Origin: Rhodospirillaceae bacterium SYSU D60007
GTDB taxonomy: Bacteria; Pseudomonadota; Alphaproteobacteria; Reyranellales; Reyranellaceae
Reading direction: 5' to 3'
Length of the DNA stretch: 64,000 nt
Assembly: GCA_003574685.1 (NCBI GenBank)
Contig: QOCQ01000026.1
Location: forward strand, 29,369 to 93,368
The position numbers and the translations under genes are program-made. The notes beneath the pieces were generated by a model. That model saw only the letters and a program-made list of their open reading frames with translations. It had not been told where the DNA came from and did no database searches. Each line of letters starts with the position of its first letter. The stretch's first letter is position 1. Positions 17,569 to 27,217 of the stretch are shown here, one piece after another.

Positions 17569-17904
17569 ATGAAGTTGCGTCTAGACAAGCCCTGGACCGC
17601 GCTGACGGCCGAGAACGTTGCACGGCTGCCGGGGCAGCTTGGCGTCTACCAGATCGCCGATGCCGACGGCATCATCGTGCACATTGGCTATGCGGGTGGC
17701 CGCTCGCGCCTGGGACTGCGCAGCGAACTGCAGAGCGAGCTCGACGCGCGCGGCGCGGGCTATGGCTTCCGCGTCGAGGTCAACATGCAATACGCGAGCC
17801 GCTACCTCGAGCTGCTCATGCTGCATCGCGCTGACACCGGTGCGCTGCCACGCGACAACGCCGCTAGTCCCCCCGCCCGCCTGGGCCGACTCAGCCCGCG
17901 CTGA
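17569..17904 (+). CDS. Small GIY-YIG-like domain protein
   Basis: The 111-residue protein contains GVYQIADADGIIVHIGYAGG near residues 26-45, which resembles the GIY...YIG strand pair of GIY-YIG nucleases in degenerate form, followed by a helix with SRLGLRSELQSEL and a conserved-looking MQYASRYLELLMLHR. The distal Arg and Glu of a true nuclease are not clear, so catalysis is uncertain. The C-terminus is low-complexity. The gene is 13 bases from the acyl-CoA dehydrogenase and on the same strand, but shares no obvious function with it. Confidence 0.6.
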   Translation: MKLRLDKPWTALTAENVARLPGQLGVYQIADADGIIVHIGYAGGRSRLGLRSELQSELDARGAGYGFRVEVNMQYASRYLELLMLHRADTGALPRDNAASPPARLGRLSPR

Positions 17905-17917
17905 ACCGGAGCCGTCC

Positions 17918-19084
17918 ATGGATTTCGAGCCCTCTGCCGAGCAGCAGATGCTGATCGACAATGTACGCCGCTTCGTGCGCGAGGAGATCCTGCCGCTGGA
18001 AGCCAAGCTCGATCCCGATGCCGCGGAGCTCGATCCTGCGGACCATGCGCGGCTGGTCGAAAAAACGAAGGCCATGGGCCTCTATGGCATCGACATCCCC
18101 CACGAGTTCGGCGGCCCTGATATCGACATCGTCACCCGCACGCTGCTCGCCATCGAGATGGCACAGCACCGCGCCGGGCTCTATGCGCCCTGCTACGGCA
18201 CTTTCGGCGGTGCCGGCCTGGCGCAGATCTTCGAAGCCAACGAGGACCAGAAGGAGCGCTATCTCTACCCAACGCTGCGCGGCGAAAAGAAGGCTTTCTT
18301 CGGCCTCACCGAACCGTCGGGCGGCAGCGATCCGGCGCGCGCCATCCGCACCCGCGCCGAGCGCAAGGACAATGGCTGGGTGATCAACGGCAGCAAGATC
18401 TTCATCTCCGGTGCGGACCGGGCGCAGTACGGGATTGTCTTCGCGCGCACCGACGCTTCGAAAGGACGCGGCGGCATCACCTGCTTCATCGTCGATCACG
18501 ATACGCCCGGTTTCCATGTGCGCCGCGTCGTGCACACGCTGCGCTCGTCGAGCTATGCCACCGAGCTGGAGTTCAAGGATTGCTGGGTCTCCGACCACCA
18601 GGTGCTGGGCGAGGTCAACAAGGGCTTTGCCGTGGCCAATGACCGGCTGACCCGCCAGCGCATCCCCTACGCCGCGGCCTGCATCGGCGTCGCCATCGCC
18701 GCGCACGAGATGGCGATCGAATGGGCAAAGATGCGCGAAACCTTTGGCGCACGGCTGGCCGAACGGCAGGCGATCCAGTGGATGCTGGTGGACAACGAGC
18801 TCGACATCCGCACTGCCCGACTGTTCACGTTGCAGGCGGCGGAGAAGGCGCGCCGCGGACTGCCCTTCCGCACCGAGGCCGCGATCGCCAAGCTGACCGC
18901 TTCCGAGGGCGGCTGGCGGGTGGTCGACCGCTCGATGCAGATCCACGGCGGTATGGGCATGACCAAGGATCTGCCGCTGGAGCGCTGGTACCGCGAGATG
19001 CGCATCCGGCGCGTCGGCGAAGGCCCCAGCGAAGTGCAGCGCATGCTGATCGCCCGCGAGATTCTCGGCACCAGCGCGCGGTGA
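17918..19084 (+). CDS. Acyl-CoA dehydrogenase
   Basis: The 388-residue flavoprotein shows the three-domain acyl-CoA dehydrogenase fold: an N-terminal helical domain ending YGIDIPHEFGG, the substrate/FAD motif FFGLTEPSGGSDP near residue 127, NGSKIFISGAD, and the C-terminal QIHGGMGMTKDLPLERWYREMR. A Glu in RVGEGPSEVQ sits where the medium-chain enzymes place the catalytic base. It introduces a trans-2 double bond into an acyl-CoA and passes electrons to ETF. The ATG at 17918 was chosen over the long upstream frame because it matches the family N-terminus. A CoA-transferase gene follows 12 bases downstream. Confidence 0.9.
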   Translation: MDFEPSAEQQMLIDNVRRFVREEILPLEAKLDPDAAELDPADHARLVEKTKAMGLYGIDIPHEFGGPDIDIVTRTLLAIEMAQHRAGLYAPCYGTFGGAGLAQIFEANEDQKERYLYPTLRGEKKAFFGLTEPSGGSDPARAIRTRAERKDNGWVINGSKIFISGADRAQYGIVFARTDASKGRGGITCFIVDHDTPGFHVRRVVHTLRSSSYATELEFKDCWVSDHQVLGEVNKGFAVANDRLTRQRIPYAAACIGVAIAAHEMAIEWAKMRETFGARLAERQAIQWMLVDNELDIRTARLFTLQAAEKARRGLPFRTEAAIAKLTASEGGWRVVDRSMQIHGGMGMTKDLPLERWYREMRIRRVGEGPSEVQRMLIAREILGTSAR

Positions 19085-19096
19085 GGGAAACACACG

Positions 19097-20218
19097 ATGA
19101 TCCCCGGTATCCTGAGCGGCGTGAGGGTGGTGGAGTTCGGCCAGAACCTGGCCGGACCCTATTGCGGGCAGATCCTCGCCTTCCTCGGCGCCGATGTGGT
19201 GAAGGTCGAACGGCCTGACGGCGACGACGCGCGCAAATGGGGGCCGCCTTTCGTCGACGGCGCCGCGACTGGCTTCATCGCGCTCAACCGCGGCAAGAAG
19301 TCGATCACAGTGGATCTCGGCGATCCGGCGCAACGCAAGGCACTGGTCGAACGCATCGGCGCGGCCGACGTGTTCGTGCACAACCTGCGCGCCGACGTGC
19401 CCGCGAAATTTGGCATCGACGCTGCCAGCCTGTGCCAGCGCTTCCCGCACCTGATCTATGCCGACCTCGGCGCCTTCGGCCATACCGGACCGTGGGCTCA
19501 GCGGCCGGGTTACGAGCCGATCATCCAGGCAGTCGCCGGGCTGATCTCGCTCAACGGCGATCCCTCGGGCCCGCCGGCACGCATCGGCGTTTCGATCATC
19601 GATCTCAGCACCGGCATGTGGACGGCCATCGGCATTCTTGCCGCGCTGTGGCGCAAGGCGCAGACCGGCGAGGGCTGCATCGTCAACACCTCGTTGTTCG
19701 AGACCGGGCTGATGTGGGCGTCCAACCACATTGCCCAGTACTCGACGACCGGCAAAGTGCCACCGCGGCAGGGCACCGGCCATCCCTCGCTGACTCCCTA
19801 CCAGGCCTTCGAGTGCAGCGACGGGCCGCTGATGATCTGCCCCGGCAATGACCGGCTGTGGCGCAAGTTCGCCGAGGCGCTGGGCCACCCCGAGTGGCCC
19901 GATGATCCGCGCTTCCGCACCAATCCCGAGCGCATGCAGCACCGCGCACTGCTGCTGGGCATGATCGGCGACATCATGAAGCAACAGAGCCGCGCGCACT
20001 GGAGCGAGAAGCTCGATGCGCTGGGCGTACCCAACGGCCCGCTCAACTCCGTGCCCGAGGTGATGGCGCTGGCGCAGGTCGCGGCGTTGGCGATGTTCAG
20101 CCGGCCCTATGCCGACGCGCCCAGCCTGTTCCACGGCCTGCCCATCTCGTTCGATGGCCAGCGCGCCGGTGACGATTCGCGCGCACCCGGTATCGGCGAG
20201 CACAACGGGCAAGCGTAG
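19097..20218 (+). CDS. CaiB/BaiF family (family III) CoA-transferase
   Basis: The 373-residue protein starts with the family pattern LSGVRVVEFGQNLAGPYCGQILAFLGADVVKVERPDGDDARKWGPP in pieces typical of formyl-CoA transferase relatives. The Asp nucleophile is in SIIDLSTGMW. RYSTTG-like segments and PYQAFECSDGPLMI complete the interlocked-dimer fold. It moves CoA between carboxylic acids and so activates an acid for the dehydrogenase encoded just upstream. The gene pair probably handles one acyl-CoA substrate, which is not identifiable. This is one of three such transferases in the window. Confidence 0.88.
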   Translation: MIPGILSGVRVVEFGQNLAGPYCGQILAFLGADVVKVERPDGDDARKWGPPFVDGAATGFIALNRGKKSITVDLGDPAQRKALVERIGAADVFVHNLRADVPAKFGIDAASLCQRFPHLIYADLGAFGHTGPWAQRPGYEPIIQAVAGLISLNGDPSGPPARIGVSIIDLSTGMWTAIGILAALWRKAQTGEGCIVNTSLFETGLMWASNHIAQYSTTGKVPPRQGTGHPSLTPYQAFECSDGPLMICPGNDRLWRKFAEALGHPEWPDDPRFRTNPERMQHRALLLGMIGDIMKQQSRAHWSEKLDALGVPNGPLNSVPEVMALAQVAALAMFSRPYADAPSLFHGLPISFDGQRAGDDSRAPGIGEHNGQA

Positions 20219-20296
20219 TCCGTTGTCACCCGATTGCCGGTCATCCTACACTGCCGCAACAAAAAGACAGGGCAGGCTGCAAACGGGAGGAAATCC

Positions 20297-21124
20297 ATGA
20301 TCATGATCGGACGCCTCTGGGGCGTGCTGCTCGCCATTGTCACGGCGGCCTTGGCCAGTGCCGCCTGGGCACAGGGTGGCAAGACCGAGGTGCTTTGGCT
20401 CGGACAAGCCGCCGTCAAGATCACCTCACCGGGCGGCAAGGTGATCGTAATCGATCCCTTCCTGACCCGGAACCCCAAGACGCCGGAGCAATACAAGAAC
20501 CTCGACGCGCTCGGGAAGGTCGACTTCATCCTGGTGACGCACGCACACGGCGATCACCTCGGCGACGCGCCGGACCTTGCCAAGAAGCTGAAGGTGCCGA
20601 TGGTCGGACCGGCCGGGATGAACCAGTCGCTGGTATCGCTGGGCGTGCTGCCCTCGGAGCTGGCGCCGCGCATGAACAAGGGCGGCACCATCATGCCGCT
20701 GGGCCCCGGGATCAAGATCACCATGACGCGTGCCGAGCACAGCTCCGAACTGCTCTGGAAGAACCCCGAAACCGGCAAGATGGAAACCCATGTCGGCGGC
20801 GAGCCTGTCGGCTTCATCATCGAGCTGGAGAACGGCTTCAAGATCTACCACATGGGCGATACCGGCCTGTTCGGGGACATGCGCTTCATCGGTGAGTACT
20901 ACAAGCCCGATCTGATCCTCGTACCGATCGGCGGGCATTTCGTGATGGATCCGAAGGACGCCGCGGTCGCCACGCGCGACTACCTGAAACCAAAGTACGC
21001 GCTGCCGTTCCACTACGGCACCTTCCCGCCGCTGAAAGGCACGCCGCAGGAATACATGGCGGCCCTGGGCAACACGACGACCAAGGTGTTCCCGATCAAT
21101 CCGGGCGAAAAGCTGGAGTTCTGA
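20297..21124 (+). CDS. Exported metallo-beta-lactamase-fold hydrolase (UPF0173/UlaG-like)
   Basis: The 275-residue protein has a signal peptide ending ASAAWA-Q near residue 26 and the metal-binding motif THAHGDH at 81-87, with later zinc-ligand regions RAEHSSEL, HMGDTGLFGDM and FHYGTFPPLKGT. This is the UPF0173 pattern (TxHxDH with GDTG), usually a predicted cytoplasmic hydrolase; here a leader suggests a periplasmic location. The substrate is unknown. GGGAGG stands 6 bases before the ATG, and the start of the leader is well defined. It ends in a convergent gap holding repeat copy 4. Confidence 0.85.
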   Translation: MIMIGRLWGVLLAIVTAALASAAWAQGGKTEVLWLGQAAVKITSPGGKVIVIDPFLTRNPKTPEQYKNLDALGKVDFILVTHAHGDHLGDAPDLAKKLKVPMVGPAGMNQSLVSLGVLPSELAPRMNKGGTIMPLGPGIKITMTRAEHSSELLWKNPETGKMETHVGGEPVGFIIELENGFKIYHMGDTGLFGDMRFIGEYYKPDLILVPIGGHFVMDPKDAAVATRDYLKPKYALPFHYGTFPPLKGTPQEYMAALGNTTTKVFPINPGEKLEF

Positions 21125-21145
21125 ACCCAGTCATTCGAGAAAAGG

Positions 21146-21229
21146 CTTTATGGTGAGCTTTGTCGAACCATGAAGCGGCGCCGCTGCGGCCGTGCAACGC
21201 CTTCATGGTTCGACAGGTTCACCATGAAG
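21146..21229. repeat. Palindromic intergenic repeat, copy 4
   Basis: Arms at 21146-21175 and 21201-21229. The left arm is a slightly diverged hairpin (CTTTATGGT start, one extra T in the loop); the right is standard except for one loop change. The element sits between the convergent ends of the metallo-beta-lactamase-fold gene and the M20 peptidase gene, only 21 bases after the former and 10 before the latter. Confidence 0.88.
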
Positions 21230-21239
21230 GCTTGGCTGG

Positions 21240-22397
21240 CTATGGAGCCCGGGGCGTTATGTCCGACCCCAGGGTTTCGAACAGCCCGGCGATGAGCCGC
21301 GCATGCGGCGCGAGCGAGGGGACCAGCAGGTGCTCCTCGTGCGTATGCGCGCCGCCGCCATCGACGCCCAAGCCATCGAGCGTGGCGATTCCCATCGCGC
21401 CTGTGAAATTGCCGTCGCTGCCGCCGCCGAACTGGCCATGCCGCAGATCGAAGCCGATATCGGCGGCCAGCCGCTGCGCCTGCGCATAAAGCGCCATCGT
21501 GCCTTCATGGGCGCGGAACAGCGGCCGCACCGGGCCGGGCTCGACTTCGATACGCACGCCATCGGCCTCGCCGGCCAGCCCCAGCATGTTGCGCCGGACA
21601 CGCTCGACGCTCTCTTCCGTGGGCGAAACGCAGAGCACCTGCGCATGGCATTCGATGGGCACGACGTTCACCCATTGGCCGCCCTGGACCACGCCCACGG
21701 CATAGGTTTCGCCCGTCTCGAAATCGCTCATCGCTTCGATTGTCCCGATCAGCCGTGCCATGGCGCTGATGGCGCTGCGGCCCTGGAGGTTGGTGGCGCC
21801 GGCATGCGCCGGCCGGCCGTAGGTCGCGATCCGGAACCGCTGGAACGCGTGCCGGCCGGTGACGGCGGTGCCGCCGCGCGACGGCTCGGGCACCAGCACG
21901 TAACGATGACGTGCCGCCTCGGCCTCGATCATGGCACGCGTCGTGGGGCTGCCGACCTCTTCGTCGGAGATGAACAGGAAGGTGACGGACAGAGCCGGCC
22001 GGCCTCGCTGGCGCAGTGTCTCCTTCAGCGCGTGCACCGCCAGGTACATGCCCCCTTTCATGTCGAAAATGCCCGGACCGTAAACGCGCTCCCCCTTGCG
22101 GCGCACCGGCAACCTGGTCTCGATGGTGCCCACGGGGTGAACCGTGTCGAGGTGCCCCAGCACGAGAATGCCGGGCCCTTCCCGCTCGCCACCGATCGTT
22201 GCCCGCAGGCAGTCGCCATAGCCGTCCACGCCGGCAATCCGTTCGACGGCTGCGCCCAGCGCCTGCATCTCGACAGCGGCAGCATCCATCATCCGGTTGA
22301 CCGCCGACGGATCATAGGTCGGGCTTTCGATCCGCACCCACCGGAGGATACCCGCCAGGATCTCTTCGGGATCGAAGGCATTGCGTGGCGCCGTCAT
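21240..22397 (-). CDS. M20-family metallopeptidase (glutamate carboxypeptidase-like)
   Basis: The 385-residue protein has all M20 di-zinc motifs: VLGHLDTVHPVG, GIFDMKGGMYLAV, ISDEEVGSP with the Glu-Glu catalytic/ligand pair, and the closing histidine in HTHEEHLLVPS. A dimerisation domain with GRPAHAGATNLQGRSA lies in the middle. It resembles CPG2-type glutamate carboxypeptidases that hydrolyse folate or peptide C-terminal residues; the real substrate is unknown. No signal peptide is seen. It is monocistronic, divergent from the VOC gene and convergent with the preceding hydrolase. Confidence 0.88.
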   Translation of the reverse strand: MTAPRNAFDPEEILAGILRWVRIESPTYDPSAVNRMMDAAAVEMQALGAAVERIAGVDGYGDCLRATIGGEREGPGILVLGHLDTVHPVGTIETRLPVRRKGERVYGPGIFDMKGGMYLAVHALKETLRQRGRPALSVTFLFISDEEVGSPTTRAMIEAEAARHRYVLVPEPSRGGTAVTGRHAFQRFRIATYGRPAHAGATNLQGRSAISAMARLIGTIEAMSDFETGETYAVGVVQGGQWVNVVPIECHAQVLCVSPTEESVERVRRNMLGLAGEADGVRIEVEPGPVRPLFRAHEGTMALYAQAQRLAADIGFDLRHGQFGGGSDGNFTGAMGIATLDGLGVDGGGAHTHEEHLLVPSLAPHARLIAGLFETLGSDITPRAP

Positions 22398-22484
22398 GAA
22401 TGTCTTTCCCGTCAGCCATACCGGATCCTGATTACCCGGCTGGCGCGCTGATGCATACGTTCAACGCGCAGCGTCGAAAAGAGC

Positions 22485-22568
22485 CTTCATGGTGAGCTTG
22501 TCGAACCATGAAGGTGGCGCAGACTGGCAGTGCGGGCCGCTTCATGGTTCGACAGGCTCACCATGAAG
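22485..22568. repeat. Palindromic intergenic repeat, copy 5, with conserved left flank
   Basis: Arms at 22485-22513 and 22540-22568. This is the only copy in a divergent gap, between the M20 peptidase and VOC genes, so it lies near two promoters instead of at transcript ends. Its left flank from about 22428 (CCTGATTACCCGGCT, then GCTGATGCATAC and CGTCGAAA) matches the flank of copy 2, which shows that the mobile or amplified unit was larger than the palindrome. Confidence 0.88.
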
Positions 22569-22683
22569 CGGTTCTGACACCGGCAGAGCCAGTCGGACAA
22601 TCAGGAACTGGATTGTGAGTGTAGGCTGTTCACCGTCAACAGATGATGCTGAAGTGGGCCCGGATGCTGCTATGAGGTTTGCC

Positions 22684-23526
22684 ATGGTCCTTCCTGCCGC
22701 CACGCTTGACCACGTGGTGATCAATGCCCGCGACGATATGGACCGGGCGGCCGACACCTATCGCCGGCTGGGATTCACCCTCACTGAGCGCGGCTATCAC
22801 TCGCTGGGCTCGATGAACCACCTGGCGATGTTCGGGACGGACTATCTCGAACTGATTGCCGTTCCAAAGGGCGCCACCAGCGGCCGCCTCGACCTGCTGG
22901 GCTTCTCGACAGGCCTGAACGGGCTGGTCTTCGGCAGCGAGGATTCGGCGGCGACCTATGCCGCGCTGAACGCGGCGGAAGTACCGGTCGACCCGCCGGT
23001 GGAGTTCACGCGCCCTGTGCGTGTCGACGGGCAGGAGCACGAGGCGCGGTTCCGCACCGTGCGCATGAAGGCCGGTGTCGTTCCCTACGGGCGCGTCTAT
23101 TTCTGCCACCACTTCACGCGCCATCTGGTCTGGCGGGACGCATGGCGCCACCATGCCAACGGCGCCGTGGCCGTGGTCCGCGCGTTGATCGTCGAGCCCG
23201 ATCCGGCAGCGGCTGTGCGGCTCTACGCCCGGATGTTCGGCGAGGAGCTGACCCGGGACATCACGGGCGGCAAGGCGCTGGTGATCGGCAACTCCCGCTT
23301 CGACATCGTGACGCCAGCCGAACTGCAGCGGCAATTCGGCGATGCCAGCCCCGATCCCGAAGGCCGCGCCGCCTACATGGCCGGACTGACCTTGCGCACC
23401 ACGTCCTTGGCCCGGGCGGCCGGCGCGTTGCGCAGCAATGGCGTGGACGGTGTGACTACCGACAAGCAGCGCCTGGTTGTGCCGGCGCGCCTCGCCTTCA
23501 ACGCCACCCTGGAGTTCGTGGAGTAG
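22684..23526 (+). CDS. VOC-superfamily (glyoxalase-like) protein
   Basis: The 280-residue protein begins [44 protein letters not shown], typical of the glyoxalase-like domain 1 of the VOC fold, with a second half beginning [22 protein letters not shown]. It lacks a clear set of metal ligands in both halves, so it may bind a ligand without metal chemistry or have a different active site. The ATG at 22684 is preceded by GAGG; an upstream ATG at 22672 is possible. It overlaps nothing but stands 2 bases before the acyl-CoA ligase, so it is the first gene of a three-gene operon. Confidence 0.75.
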   Translation: MVLPAATLDHVVINARDDMDRAADTYRRLGFTLTERGYHSLGSMNHLAMFGTDYLELIAVPKGATSGRLDLLGFSTGLNGLVFGSEDSAATYAALNAAEVPVDPPVEFTRPVRVDGQEHEARFRTVRMKAGVVPYGRVYFCHHFTRHLVWRDAWRHHANGAVAVVRALIVEPDPAAAVRLYARMFGEELTRDITGGKALVIGNSRFDIVTPAELQRQFGDASPDPEGRAAYMAGLTLRTTSLARAAGALRSNGVDGVTTDKQRLVVPARLAFNATLEFVE

Positions 23527-23528
23527 GC

Positions 23529-25043
23529 ATGCCCGTCCGCAATCTGGGCGACGCGATCTCCCGCTCGGTACCGCCGGAGTCGGTAGCGCTCATCGATACC
23601 GGCGGCGATGGCCGTCCCGAGCGGGTCTACAGCTACGCCGACGTGATCCGGCAGAGCGGCGCCGTGGCCCGTGGCCTGCTGCGGCGCGGCCTGAAACGCG
23701 GCGAGCGGGTCGCGATCCTCTCGGCCAACCGCGCCGAATACCTCTTCACCTTTCTCGGCACGATGCAGGCCGGTCTCGTCGCGGTGCCGGTCAACTACAA
23801 GCTGCCGGCGGAAACAGTGCGCTACGTGCTGGAGGATTGCGATGCGCGGCTGGTTGTCGGCGACGCAACACGCCTGCCGCTGGCATCGGCAACACTCCCT
23901 CGCGTGGACTACGATTCGGCCGGTGCCGACGGCTTCGCCGCGCTGCTGGACGAGGGCACGTTCGAGCCGGCCGATGTGGATCCGGCAGAGGACGCGATGT
24001 TCCTCTACACGTCAGGATCGACGGGACGGCCCAAGGGCGTCGTGCTCTCACACTACTCGCACCTCTGGGCGATCTCCTGCCGTCCCCGCCGCCCGGGCCC
24101 TCCCGGCCGAAGGGCGCTGGTGGCCGCACCGCTCTATCACATGAACGGCCTTGCCATGTGCCAGACGACGCTGGCGCAGGGCGACACGATCGTATTGCTG
24201 CCGCAGTTCACCGCGCGCGGGTATATCGAGGCCGCCGCGCGGCACAAGGCCAACTTTCTCACATCCGTGCCGACCATGATCGCCATGATGCTGCGCGAGC
24301 GCGAGCTTCTGGTGGCCATGGACCTGTCGTCGGTGGAGGCCATCCGCATGGGCTCGGCACCCGTGACGCAAGCGCTGATCGATCAGGTGCGCGCCGTATT
24401 TCCACGGGCGCTGATCACCAACGGCTACGGCACGACCGAGGCCGGGCCCGTCGTGTTCGGACCGCACCCGCAGGGCATCGCACAACCCGAGCTGTCCGTC
24501 GGCTATCCGCATCCTGCCGTCGCGCTTCGGCTGGTGCGCGACGGACACGAAGTATCCGACGAAGGCGAGCTGGAGATGCGTTGCGGTGCGCTGATGACGC
24601 GCTATCACAAGCTGCCGGAAGCCACCGCGCGCGTGCTGACGCCCGACGGCTATTACCGCACCGGCGATGTCTTCCGCCGCGACAGGCAGGGCTTCTTCTA
24701 TTTCGTGGGCCGGGTTGACGACATGTTCGTGTGCGGCGGGGAGAACATCTATCCCGGCGAGGTCGAGAAGATGCTTGAGCGGCACCCCGGCATTCATCAG
24801 GCCGCGGTCATCCCTGTGCCCGACGAGCTGAAAGGACACAAGCCGGTGGCGTTTGTGGTTCCGATGCCGGGAACAAGTCTCGACGAACAGGCCGTGAAGA
24901 CCCATGCGCTCGCCAATGCGCCGGCCTACCAGCATCCGCGGCGTGTGATCTTCGTTGACGAGCTGCCGCTGGCCGGCACGAACAAGATCGACAAGCGCGC
25001 GCTGGCACAACGCGCTGCCACCGAGAACCTCACCGGAGCCTGA
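23529..25043 (+). CDS. AMP-forming acyl-CoA synthetase
   Basis: The 504-residue adenylate-forming ligase has the phosphate-binding motif [11 protein letters not shown] near residue 161, the [10 protein letters not shown] motif, the ribose-binding [13 protein letters not shown] and hinge [16 protein letters not shown], and the catalytic lysine in [10 protein letters not shown] near the end. It makes an acyl-CoA from a carboxylic acid, ATP and CoA. Relatives include cyclohexanecarboxylate, fatty and aryl acid ligases; the substrate is not readable. The ATG directly follows the VOC stop; the longer upstream frame is discarded. Confidence 0.9.
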   Translation: MPVRNLGDAISRSVPPESVALIDTGGDGRPERVYSYADVIRQSGAVARGLLRRGLKRGERVAILSANRAEYLFTFLGTMQAGLVAVPVNYKLPAETVRYVLEDCDARLVVGDATRLPLASATLPRVDYDSAGADGFAALLDEGTFEPADVDPAEDAMFLYTSGSTGRPKGVVLSHYSHLWAISCRPRRPGPPGRRALVAAPLYHMNGLAMCQTTLAQGDTIVLLPQFTARGYIEAAARHKANFLTSVPTMIAMMLRERELLVAMDLSSVEAIRMGSAPVTQALIDQVRAVFPRALITNGYGTTEAGPVVFGPHPQGIAQPELSVGYPHPAVALRLVRDGHEVSDEGELEMRCGALMTRYHKLPEATARVLTPDGYYRTGDVFRRDRQGFFYFVGRVDDMFVCGGENIYPGEVEKMLERHPGIHQAAVIPVPDELKGHKPVAFVVPMPGTSLDEQAVKTHALANAPAYQHPRRVIFVDELPLAGTNKIDKRALAQRAATENLTGA

Positions 25044-25055
25044 GGGGACACGAGC

Positions 25056-26069
25056 ATGAAAGCAGCAGTGATCCGCGAGCATGGCGGTCTGGACCGCGTC
25101 AATATCGAGCACGATTTTCCCGACCCGACAGCGGGCGAGGGCGACGTGATCGTGGCCGTGAAGGCATCATCACTGAACTACCATGACGTTTTCACCCGGC
25201 GCGGCATGCCCGGCATCAAGGTGCCGTTGCCCTGCATCATGGGGCTCGACGTCGCCGGCGAGATCGCCGAGGTGGGTCCCGGGGTCGCCGGCTGGAAGCG
25301 CGGCGACCGCGTGCTGGTCGATCCCATCAATCGCGTCGAAGGCGGGCTGATGGGCGAGACGATCCATGGCGGCCTCGCGGAACTGTGCCGGGCGCGCGCC
25401 CATCAACTGATCCGCATTCCGGAGAACGTCTCGTTTGCGGATGCCGCCGCCCTGCCGGTCGCCTACGGCACGGCGCTGCGCATGATGCGCACCAATGGCC
25501 ACGTCTCCGCCGGCGAGAAGGTGCTGATCCTGGGCGCCAGTGGCGGCGTCGGCGTGTGTTGCGTGCAGCTTGCCAAGCTCGCTGACGCCGAGGTGATCGC
25601 CTGCGCCGGCACCGACGCCAAGGCCGCCCGCCTCGCGGCGCTGGGCGCGGACAGGACGATCAACTACACCGAGAAGGATTTTGTCGAGGAGATCCACAGG
25701 CTCTACGGCAAACCGACCCGCCGCGGCTCAGGCACCGATCGAGGCGTTGACGTGGTCGTGAACTACACCGGCGGCGACACCTGGGTGAAATCGCTGCGCG
25801 TGCTGAAGGTCGGCGGCCGGCTGCTGACCTGCGGCGCCACGGCAGGGTTCGATCCGAAGGAAGACATACGCTTCATCTGGACCTTCGAACTGAAGGTGCT
25901 GGGCTCCAACGGCTGGGCGCGCAGCGACATACTGACGCTGCTGGAGCTGGTCCAGCAAGGCAAGCTGAAGGTTCTGATCGACAAGATCTATCCGCTGTCC
26001 GAGGCGCGCGAAGCGCTGCGCGTGATTGAGGATCGCGCGGTGTTTGGCAAGGTCGTGGTCGCGCCCTGA
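25056..26069 (+). CDS. Medium-chain dehydrogenase/reductase (quinone oxidoreductase-like)
   Basis: The 337-residue protein has the MDR fold: N-terminal GroES-like domain with SSLNYHDVFTRRG and GLDVAGEIAEVGPGV, then a Rossmann domain with ILGASGGVGVCCVQLAKLA near residues 150-168. The structural zinc cysteines are absent, and the usual catalytic cysteine is not in place, so it is likely a zinc-independent NADPH reductase. It is 12 bases from the acyl-CoA ligase, so the VOC, ligase and reductase genes probably form an operon acting on an activated, unsaturated or carbonyl-bearing acid (inference). Confidence 0.85.
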   Translation: MKAAVIREHGGLDRVNIEHDFPDPTAGEGDVIVAVKASSLNYHDVFTRRGMPGIKVPLPCIMGLDVAGEIAEVGPGVAGWKRGDRVLVDPINRVEGGLMGETIHGGLAELCRARAHQLIRIPENVSFADAAALPVAYGTALRMMRTNGHVSAGEKVLILGASGGVGVCCVQLAKLADAEVIACAGTDAKAARLAALGADRTINYTEKDFVEEIHRLYGKPTRRGSGTDRGVDVVVNYTGGDTWVKSLRVLKVGGRLLTCGATAGFDPKEDIRFIWTFELKVLGSNGWARSDILTLLELVQQGKLKVLIDKIYPLSEAREALRVIEDRAVFGKVVVAP

Positions 26070-26235
26070 CATTGCAGTGAAGCGAAGGCAGACCGGCGGC
26101 GCCGCCGCGGTTTTGTTGCCATGCCGTTACAAAATCGCCGCATAAGTCCTCTTGCCTAGCGCCGAATGATCACAGGCTGGGTGCCTCGCGCTGCCCTATG
26201 TTCGTGCGGGGCCAAAGGGCGCGAGCGGGCATTTC

Positions 26236-27213
26236 ATGCACTATCGGTCAGTACGCGATCTCACCGAGCATGTTCGGGAGTGGAGCGAACGATTGCCACC
26301 GGAGATTGACCTCGTGGTCGGCATCCCCCGCAGCGGCCTGCTCGTTGCCAATCTGGTCGCGCTCTACCGCAATATCCCGATGACCGACGTCGAAGGGCTG
26401 CTGGCCGGCAGGCTACTCAGTGCCGGCAAGAGAATCACGCCGGAGCAAGCCGTGCTCTCGCATGACAGGCCCCGGCAGATTCTTGTCGTGGACGATTCGC
26501 TCTGGTCTGGCGGCCAGTTGGGCAAGGTACGGGACCGCATCACCGCGGCAGCGTTGCCCCACAGCGTTCGCTACGGCGCCGTCTATGTGGTGCCGGAGTC
26601 CACGCGCCTGGTGGACACGTTTCACAGCAAGGTGCCGATCCCGCGCGTATTCGAGTGGAACATCCTGCACCATCCCCTGCTGGGCATGAGTTGCGTGTCC
26701 TTCGAAGCGCTGGCCGGTCAGCCGGCGAATGGCGATCTGCTGCCGCCGCGGCTGCAGCCCACGTACAGGATCAGCCACATCGTCGCCATGCAGCCGCCGG
26801 AGGCAGAGGCTGGTATCCGCGAGTGGCTCGACCGACACGCCATCGCGTACGACCAGCTTGTGCTTGTCCCGCCCGGCGATCTCAACAGCGATGCCGTCAT
26901 CAGCCGCAAGGCGGAGATCTATCGTACGACCCGGTCGTGGCTCTACTTCGAGATCACCTCAGAGTCGGCATCGCGCCTCGCCCTTGCCACGCGCCGGCCC
27001 GTGTTCGCGCTGGATACGTGGGAGATGCTGTACCCAGGCTGGCAGGGCGCGACGTCAAGCCGGATGCCGCTCTGGATGCGTGCCACCGTGCGCATGCGGC
27101 AGAAGGCGAAGGAGTCGCTCGCGGCCGTGCGAAGTGTACGCGGCGGCCAGCCCCAAACAGTCGATACTCCCGGGCCTGTTGCGCGCCGGGGTCCCGACCT
27201 GCCTGCGAGGTGA
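26236..27213 (+). CDS. Phosphoribosyltransferase-HAD fusion, degenerate paralogue
   Basis: The 325-residue protein has an N-terminal PRTase-like domain: MHYRSVRDL, DIDLVVGIPRSG-like segment (EIDLVVGIPRSGLL), and a PRPP loop ILVVDDSLWSGGQL. The C-terminal half aligns with the HAD hydrolase domain of the next gene but motif I is lost: Ser155-Phe-Glu157 stands where the paralogue has Asp156-Ile-Asp158. The motif II Thr is also missing, while a Lys (SRKAEIYR) and a FEITS motif IV remnant remain. The phosphatase part should be inactive. Its 3' end abuts its paralogue. Function is unknown; a regulatory or scaffold role is inference. Confidence 0.78.
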   Translation: MHYRSVRDLTEHVREWSERLPPEIDLVVGIPRSGLLVANLVALYRNIPMTDVEGLLAGRLLSAGKRITPEQAVLSHDRPRQILVVDDSLWSGGQLGKVRDRITAAALPHSVRYGAVYVVPESTRLVDTFHSKVPIPRVFEWNILHHPLLGMSCVSFEALAGQPANGDLLPPRLQPTYRISHIVAMQPPEAEAGIREWLDRHAIAYDQLVLVPPGDLNSDAVISRKAEIYRTTRSWLYFEITSESASRLALATRRPVFALDTWEMLYPGWQGATSSRMPLWMRATVRMRQKAKESLAAVRSVRGGQPQTVDTPGPVARRGPDLPAR

Positions 27214-27217
27214 TGCC

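Noticed and set aside
17891..20212. A 773-codon minus-strand open frame across acyl-CoA dehydrogenase and CoA-transferase genes
   Set aside because: It spans two clear genes on the other strand and reads as low-complexity sequence; no start or domain supports it.
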